Origin: Saccharum officinarum
Lineage: Eukaryota > Streptophyta > Magnoliopsida > Poales > Poaceae
DNA: 64,000 nt
Assembly (NCBI GenBank): GCA_020631735.1
Contig: CM036209.1
Location: forward strand, 5,431,451 to 5,495,450
Direction of reading: 5' to 3'
The notes below the pieces were generated by a model. The model was given only the letters and a program-made list of their open reading frames with translations. It made no database searches and was not told the DNA's origin. Made by a program: the position numbers and the translations under genes. How positions within the stretch are numbered: position 1 is the stretch's first letter; each line of letters opens with the position of its first letter. Shown here in pieces: positions 56,932-64,000 of this stretch.

Positions 56932-58240
56932 CATACCGAGTTGGGTCTGCCAAGCCAGGACCTCCAGGTTGGCTCCCAAGAAGCCCAGCGGAGGGTATGA
57001 TGTCAGGGACTCATTATCCATCAATGACGTCTCCTCGATAGGGTGAAGCTCTCGCTAGTGTGTTCAGCGATATAGTCCAAGCTCCTAAAGTTGAGAACTT
57101 GGCCGAGGGCAAAGGAGCTGCTGGTGAGGTGATTATCTCAGAGAAGCACACGCTGCCCTCGGGGATGATATCGCTTGCTCCAGTGGCAAAGTGGGTGGTT
57201 GTGGCCATCGTAGAGCGACAATCACACATGACACGCTCCCCTACCTTCTGCGTCACTATCGTGGGTTCATAACCATGGCAAGCATCATGTTTGTTCGTTA
57301 GAGGTCGATGTGAGGGTCTCTGATGGCTTGGACACTCAAAACACATAAGGGACTTGAATCGATTTATCCTGGTTTAGGCTTTTGAGCCCTACGTGCAACA
57401 GTATGGTGTTCTTCAAGTTAGAAATGCCCAATTAGGGGATTGCAATGGTGGAACCAGGAGAGTTCGGTAGGGGATTTCATGGTGCTATCCTAGGGTTCTT
57501 CCTCTAAATCCTTCTATCTGAATTTAGATCCTTTCTATAGGAGCCCATTCCATCCCTTCTATCCCAAGTAGGGTATGGTGTACAAGTTGGTTTTGGTTCT
57601 AGTCTAAGGCTTCTCCTCCGAGTGTTCACCATCATCCCATCCTGGTACCATCTAGTCCTTCCTTGTCTTTTACGAGGGGTCCAACAACATCACAACCCCC
57701 TCGCACTGTTGCCAAAGTCTGGTCCTTAACCATCATGAGCTGCCTACCACTATGTCGCCTCCCCCACGTGAGCCTTCTTGAGGCTTCCTTGGCATGCAAG
57801 GTGCCTCCCCTGCCTGGAGGGGCTGACTAGCTAGCCCAAAGCCCTCTACCCTTGAGACCTTGGGGAGCCCCTTGTCCAGATGTGTCATGCCAATTGTGTG
57901 ACCCTGCCAAGGGAGTGGCCAATAGTGCCTCACAATCATTGAATGGTCAGGCAGTACAGAATCTCTATGCCTGTTAGTCTTTGGGCGCTGGCAGATTCTT
58001 GTGCCGACTCCTAGTCGTGGCTCAGGACATCGGTTGTCACCAAGGCGAGGACCCAGGCGGTCGCCACGGTAGAGGTCATCCTTTGGCTCCCCTCATTCAG
58101 TAGCCTAGGGTTGTGGCTGAGCTCCTGAGCCCTGAACGATGGCTGAGGGCGTGCTTGGCTCATCCTCACTTCACTGGAGGGTACGCGCGAGCATACCCAT
58201 TGGGTATAGCCCCCAAGTGATTCGTAGCTAGGATCGGTCG
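56932..58240. other. Probable retrotransposon remnant
   Basis: Minus-strand frames at 57,346-57,014 and 57,939-57,733 are moderately long but show no domain I recognise. Sequence between them is interrupted by stops. Retrotransposon origin is inferred from context only. Confidence 0.35.
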
Positions 58241-59940
58241 AGGATCTATTGGATAGCTATCTCTTTCTCGAGGACTTAACATACCCCTATGTTAGACTCT
58301 CATCAACGTCCTATGGTGAATAGATGATATTAGGAAGAAGATGGGAGATGGGAAATAATTTGTTATTGCTTGATCTTAACCAAGTGTCTTACAAGGGATA
58401 AGTAGCCTATTGGTATTTATTAACACAACTAGAATATGAAGGATTACGTAAGCGCACATAATACCATTGTAGCATTTTTATCGGGAGTATTCCAGGTATC
58501 ATTATTTATATTTCACCACAGGGAAACAATGGAGTAAAGATTTATTTAATATCAAAGAAGTATCTATCAGTCAACACACTAGCATAGCTAGAGCAAGGGG
58601 TAAAGGTAATGATAGGAATTAAGGATAATGACACTTAGGAGATAGATCACTAATATAATGTAAACTAGTTAACTCGGGAGAACAACGGGTGAGGTAGATT
58701 CCTATGATGTTCCTATTACATGGTCAAAGTATATATACACCCAACTATAGCTAAGACTAACTCTACTCTTGTGCACTTTGGGACGCCGCTTTGACGGTAG
58801 AGCTCCCACAATAGATAACTCTACTGACGCGACTATGGTCCTATAATTTAAGAACCTGCTTAATTCGACGTGGATTACAAAGGATAGATGGGGCTGTCAC
58901 CACCTGCTGCTACCACACAACTAGAGAACAAGGTGTAGTCATAGGCAGCATCATATAAGCACCATGCTTACATGAGACTCGGCTACTTAGCCCAATCGAT
59001 AAACTATAGCAGGCTAAGCGCTCTATGAACTCGCACACAAAAGTAATGACAACCATAACTAAGCAAGATATATATTCAAAGTAAGCATAGCCATAAGAAT
59101 ATGATAAATTGATAATAAGTCCTACAAGATGTAGAAGTGAAGATACAAGGCTTTGCCAAGCCTTCAAGACTAGATCCAGAACCTGAGCATGAGCTCACCT
59201 CGACCCTCGCTCCCGAGCTACTAATCTACTACATTGGAGAGTCTAGACCTAATCCTCCTGGTGTATCTTGATCTCTGAATCAATGATATGAATTAGGGTT
59301 TCAGGGATAGCTCCAGGGAGGAGGAAAGGGGCTGGTATATATAGGCCGAGGTGGAGTAGTAGGCAAGGAATCGAGGTGGAGTAGCGGGCAAGGAATCGAG
59401 GTGGAGTAGCAAGCAAGGAATCGCCATGTCATCGATCCGCGTCAACTCCCTCAACCATCATTGGATCAACTGACCTAAAACCTCCTTAGAATCAACGGTG
59501 TTGATCGTAGGAAGGAGTATGAGGTGGCGGAGGGTGAGTGGGCCCCCACTAGGCCAGGCGGCCTCCCTAGTGGAGCGGCCAGCCCACTATGGTGCCTAAT
59601 TGGCCCACGCTTCGACGTGGTGTCTTCTGAAACCTTCTAGAGTTATCTTTCATAGTTTTCGCGAGTTGAATCACTTGTTGTCGTCGGTTTGCTTATTTGG
59701 AGTGTATGACAGTGGTCTCAGGGCTGTTTTCTAGATAAATCCTCCTGCATATAAATATTCACCAAAGCTCGTGGAATTCATAAGTTTAAACCCCTATACC
59801 TATGTTTGGTGATGGAATTATATATATATATATGCATGTTATGTTGACGGTTTATGATTGACATTAACAACCATCAACAAGTTTTCCCCACACTTACCCT
59901 CTGCTAGTCCCTAAGCAAAGCAAAGCTTAGTATTGGATCA
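58241..59940 (-). mobile_element. LTR-like / leader sequence, minus strand
   Basis: Read on the minus strand, a TATA-type element (TATATATACCAGCC, about 59,328-59,341) precedes GAAACCCTAATTC, as in many plant LTR promoters. AT-rich non-coding sequence follows. No protein domain or exact LTR end was found. Confidence 0.4.
59347..59421. repeat. 25-bp tandem repeat, three copies
   Basis: CGAGGTGGAGTAG(T/C)(A/G)(G/A)GCAAGGAAT repeats exactly three times, just upstream (on the minus strand) of the TATA-type motif, so it could be a promoter repeat of the LTR. Confidence 0.93.
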
Positions 59941-62900
59941 GGAGTTGCTACAATGTTTTCACGCCTTAAAAGTACATAGGCGTTCAATCAAGGACTCTGT
60001 AACAGAACCGACCAAATTATAAGAGCACAAGTACAAAAACAAGCACCGAAGCACTCAAATTTTCGAACTTGAGCCCATATAATCCCGGTAGTCAATCGAA
60101 ACCACGAAGGATTTCAAACCAACTTGCTTACAACCAAGATCGCATCATTCAACATACAACATCATACGTTACATTTCGCAAGTAGTTCCGAAATAAGTTT
60201 ACACACACGGAGTCGCAAATTATTACAAACCAAGTTTATAAAAGTAGCGGAAGCAAACGCACACCAGTTGTTTAACTACTGCCAGTCTTGTTGATCAACA
60301 ACCCGCAAAAGCATCAGGAAAGTACATAAAAGATGATCACGCCCTAGTGATCTAGTCTTCGTCACCCGCAGGGTGGAGATAATTTTTGCAGAAGCCTTGG
60401 TAGAGCATATCATCTGCAACAGGAGGGAATAAACCCTGAGTACTGGAATGTACTCAGCTACACTTACCCGTCAAAAACCAGAAATAAGATGACACCAAGG
60501 ATTATGCAAGGCTTACACAAGAGGCTAGCTGACATCACATTTTTGCATAAAGGCATAAGTAATTGAAACTCTTATAACCTGTACTAGCAGTTATTTTTAG
60601 CATTTACCTGTCATCTATCTTAGCACCTGTACTAAACATGCACTTGATTATAATCAAACAATTATCATCATTATATCCAGAGAAGGTATGAATTGTGGCA
60701 ATATTGTATCATTCCCTTAACCACCAGTTCATTTAATGAGATCTACGTTGCCGCTGCTCAAGTCAAGTGCTCATTAACCGGGAGCGACGGCGATTCGAAT
60801 CGAATTCCTATCCAGCTGGAGGGGTATTTCTAACACTCACCGAGTCACGCCTGGCAAGGGCTGCTCAGGTCATGTTTTGTACAGTTCAGGAATCACGGGC
60901 CCGAATAATGTCGCGTCCCCAAGGGCGACACTCTGCCAGGTGCTAGGGACTCTAACCCCCCCTTGGTCTCATGCCAATGTTCCCAAGCACATCCTTTCTC
61001 TCCTCCAAGATGCAACCTACCATTCGATTCCCGGCCTGAACCATACTACTCGACTTCGTGGTCGGAACGGCTTATCCGGCCAACTAAGTGTTAGACTGCG
61101 TTCAACATGACTCAAGACGTACAGCGAATCGGTCCTTAAATGACTCAGACGGGCATAGCTCCACACCCAAGACGTGTAGTGTCTTGCGGCTGTACTATCG
61201 AACTCCCGCCCGGTCTCAATTTCATTTTTAAAGCATGTTTCCATCCACGATAGCCATAAAGCCACTCGTGACTCCTTCCTACATCTCGCGGATGACCGGA
61301 AATCACCCGACTTCTACCGTACTAAGCAGGGCTAAGCATAGACACGTGCCTAAACCTAATATAGGAGTAAGTACGATATCTGGAGAAGGACAGGTATAAT
61401 GCAACAATTGTTTTCATACAACTCCTACAACTTAATGCAGTAAACAATTAAAAGTACTCAAGATTAATTTATAAAATAGTAGGTTCAGCATGCACCGGGG
61501 CTTGCCTTTCAGAAAGGTCGAAGGCCGGTGGTCAGGACACTCAGGCAAGTCTTCAGCGGCGTCTCCTCCGCCGACTGGTTCCGCTGGCTCCTCTGGCTGG
61601 TCCTGGACCTCCTCCGGTATCGCTGGCTCGAACTCGAGGAGTGTTACCCCCTCCGAAATACCTATTGCATGAATGCACAATAAATATCATGGATGCATAA
61701 AGGTGCAACATGCTCGGAATGAAATGCATTTCAGCAGTAAGAGTACTCTATTCCAGTCACTTCACCATTTCGTGCAAATCTCTTCTCCGGTGGAGAAGTA
61801 CTTACCTAATCTACTCAACCTAAGGTATAGCTGTTCATCTTCGGTTAAGGCCCTAACACCTAACAAACACAAGAGTGACATTATTTAGGTTACCACATCC
61901 AACCCAAAATAACACAGTAAGACATTCTGGACAGCAGCTACTTGTTTCTAACATAACTGGAGATTCCCAACTCCAAAAGATATGATCTAAGACAATCTGG
62001 AAAGCTTACGAAATACATCACAAATTATTTACAGACCACAACACTTAATTCCAAAGTTTACCTAGTCGAAATTCTAAAGTTCCAGAATCTGTCCTCTCTA
62101 AACAGAGAGTAGCCAATTCTGGACTGTCACTTTAAACAGCAATAACTCCCAAACTACTACGCCAAATGCTCCCAAATTTTGACACAAGCTAATTTACCAA
62201 GTTTACTACAACTTTGGTACTTACAAGTTTTCCAGTAAACACTTTTATCAAGGATCAAACCTAGAAATACTACCAGCTGTCCAGAAAACCTATAATTGCA
62301 AAGATTAAATATTTATTTATGTGACAGACATCCCATAAGACCAAACTAATATTACCAAAAGTTTACATAGGTCACAAAAACACCAGAAAGTAAGGTTGGC
62401 CCACCTAAAATATTTATTTATTCCCATTCCTTATTTTACTTAAGTAATTAAGTGGAATTTTAAACATATATGTAAACTGCTCCTAAAATTCTACAAATAT
62501 TACAGGAGACTCTCTGACCCAAAAAGAGGCTACTTTAAAAATTTGAACTAAATTTATTCACAGGAACTTTCTACACAAAATTCACAAGCCCAAAAGGCTG
62601 ATTTTTGTATAATTAACAAATCTTATTAAAAAGTGTCCAACAACAGATTTCCTATTTTTCTTAGACACTTTAAGGTACCCAAACATTCTCCAAAATTTTA
62701 TATGAACATTGCATTATAACAAGATAGCATTATAACTTGAAAAGTACTTAAGCACTACTGCCTAAATTTTTAACAGAGCTAGAGCAAGTATAAATTAGTC
62801 TACCCACCAAATTTTATAATTTTTGGAACACTGAAACTCAAGATATGATTTAAACAAGTTTGCATGTGATTTAAAACACATTTCAAGGACCTATTTAACT

Positions 62901-64000
62901 AACCCGGAAACTAAACATCACATAACCAATTCATATTTTTCTAAAATACTACACATCAAGTAGATCCTAACAAAATTTATCTCATAATTTTTGGGCAAGT
63001 AAAACCCTAGATCTACATTTTCCAAACCTTATCTAAAACTATGAAAGAATAAATAAAAATGAAATAAATCTTATTTGTTACTGGGCCGGCCCGGGAACAG
63101 ACGTGGCCCACGGCGCGCGCGCGCGGCCTGCTCGGGCTCCCGCCCGCGCGCGACACCTGACAGGCAGGCCCCCACGGTCAGGGACAGAGGGACAGGGGAG
63201 CGGCGGCCGCGAGCTCCGGCGAGCAATTCCTCGCCGCCGGTGGCTCCTCCGACCGATCCAAGTGCACCGGCGTCTTGCCCAAACCCAACCGCACCGAGGC
63301 TACCACTTTTCCCCAAAGTTGATGCACCACCACACACAGACCGACGAGTCCCGGCCGCGGTGCCTGGCGGTACGCCGGCGAGTCCCGGCCGTCGCACGAC
63401 CTACCGAAGGGCGCATCACCTTCCTGGACTCCTAGCGGACCTAACGAGATCACTCCCACAGACGGGGGTGGAGCGGAACCGCTTGACCGCGTGAGCACCT
63501 GGCCGGCGGCCATGGCGCGGCCGTGCACGGTCTCGTTTCGTCATGGCTGTCCCGATACTGGCGGTAACATCTTCATCCTAGCATCTACACGTGACAGGGA
63601 GGGGGAAACGTGGGTGAAGGCAGACGAAGAACTACTGTGTGGTGCTGGCCACGGTGACCCGCACATGGCGGAGCTCCGGTGAGCTTCGGTGAGCGGGCGG
63701 AAACGGCAATGCGGCTCACCTTGGGCTCAATCCAACCTACCGACAGGTCGAGGAGGTGTAGGACGGGGAGGCGGAGGGATGGACGTGGTTCGGCGAGCGG
63801 TGGTGAGTGCGCGAGCTCGGAGATGGCTACGGCGGCAATGGCGTCCCGGTTTCTGCCTCGGTGAGCCTGGCCAGAGCGAGAGGAAGGGAGAAGAGAATGA
63901 GCGCGCGTGAGGGGGGTGGAGGTGGCCGCTCGGTGTTCAACTCACGCCCGGGCTCGCGACGTGGAGGGAACGGCAACGCTCGGTCGCCACGCGTCGCTGT
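59941..64000 (-). mobile_element. Probable large LTR-retrotransposon non-coding region
   Basis: No supported gene. It includes CCCTGAGTACTGGAATGTAC (about 60,434), the GGTATTTCTAACACTCACCG block (about 60,823), a long AT-rich stretch (61,900-63,060) with AATAACTCCCAAACTACTAC, then an abrupt switch to very GC-rich sequence from 63,080. I associate this layout with non-coding parts of large grass gypsy elements, from memory rather than a search. The GC-rich end gives overlapping ORFs on both strands without domains. Confidence 0.4.

Noticed and set aside
63071..63910. Overlapping GC-rich ORFs near the right edge
   Set aside because: They are open on both strands, with no domain and a composition typical of GC-rich LTR regions. 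The window ends here.
1..64000. CRISPR arrays, rRNA genes, bacterial operons, phage genes
   Set aside because: Tandem repeats here lack regular spacers, and no rRNA-like or prokaryotic gene arrangement is visible.

Overview
This is plant nuclear DNA from a grass, most likely a panicoid such as sorghum or a relative. The evidence is a two-exon plant-type RBR ubiquitin-ligase gene with GT-AG splicing, a CACTA transposon with CTTTGCCGAGTG subterminal repeats, Tourist and hAT MITEs, and decayed Ty3/gypsy retrotransposons. The species is inferred, not shown. No bacterial, organellar or CRISPR features are seen.

Positions 1 to about 45,552 are a tandem segmental array. A backbone of about 7.4-7.5 kb occurs five times: unit 1 (1-14,813), unit 2 (14,814-22,752), unit 3 (22,753-31,471), unit 4 (31,472-41,319) and unit 5 (41,320-45,552, cut off before its gene). 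The left edge of the array lies outside the window. Units 1-4 each end in a copy of one gene, a RING1-IBR-RING2 (RBR) E3 ubiquitin ligase of about 350 residues. Copies 2, 3 and 4 look intact (350, 348 and 346 residues). Copy 1 is broken by a 461-bp hAT-type element in the RING1 exon. Variants among the four copies fall into all three possible two-against-two groupings, which indicates gene conversion or unequal exchange.

The size differences between units come mostly from young insertions. The sister units act as empty sites, so element ends and target-site duplications can be read directly. Unit 1 holds a 5,968-bp CACTA element (4,929-10,896, TSD AAA) with a decayed Ptta/En/Spm-type gene and a 1.1-kb palindrome. 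Units 1 and 3 share an 863-868-bp hAT element (TSD GCTGCACC). Unit 2 holds a Tourist-like MITE (TSD TAA) and a 166-bp hAT MITE (TSD GTCCTATA). Unit 3 holds a 350-bp hAT MITE (TSD TCCTAGAC). Unit 4 holds a gypsy-type LTR remnant and an internal duplication. Unit 5 holds a 1,025-bp hAT-like element. Unit 5 ends at two adjacent perfect hairpins.

From 45,650 to 64,000 I find no convincing host gene. The region is a retrotransposon nest with minus-strand gypsy gag/protease remnants (46,189-47,867), a gypsy polyprotein tail followed by LTR-like sequence (50,585-51,790), the right end of a CACTA-type element with a GC-rich ORF (to 52,426), a 509-bp CACTA-type MITE (52,643-53,151, TSD AGG), a Tourist-like MITE (53,285-53,645), an acidic orphan ORF (53,720), an LTR-like sequence in direct and inverted copies (56,236-56,931), and probable LTR or leader sequence to the end.

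The RBR ligases are the only genes with a recognisable host function. They presumably pass ubiquitin from an E2 through the RING2 cysteine to substrates, which cannot be identified from sequence.
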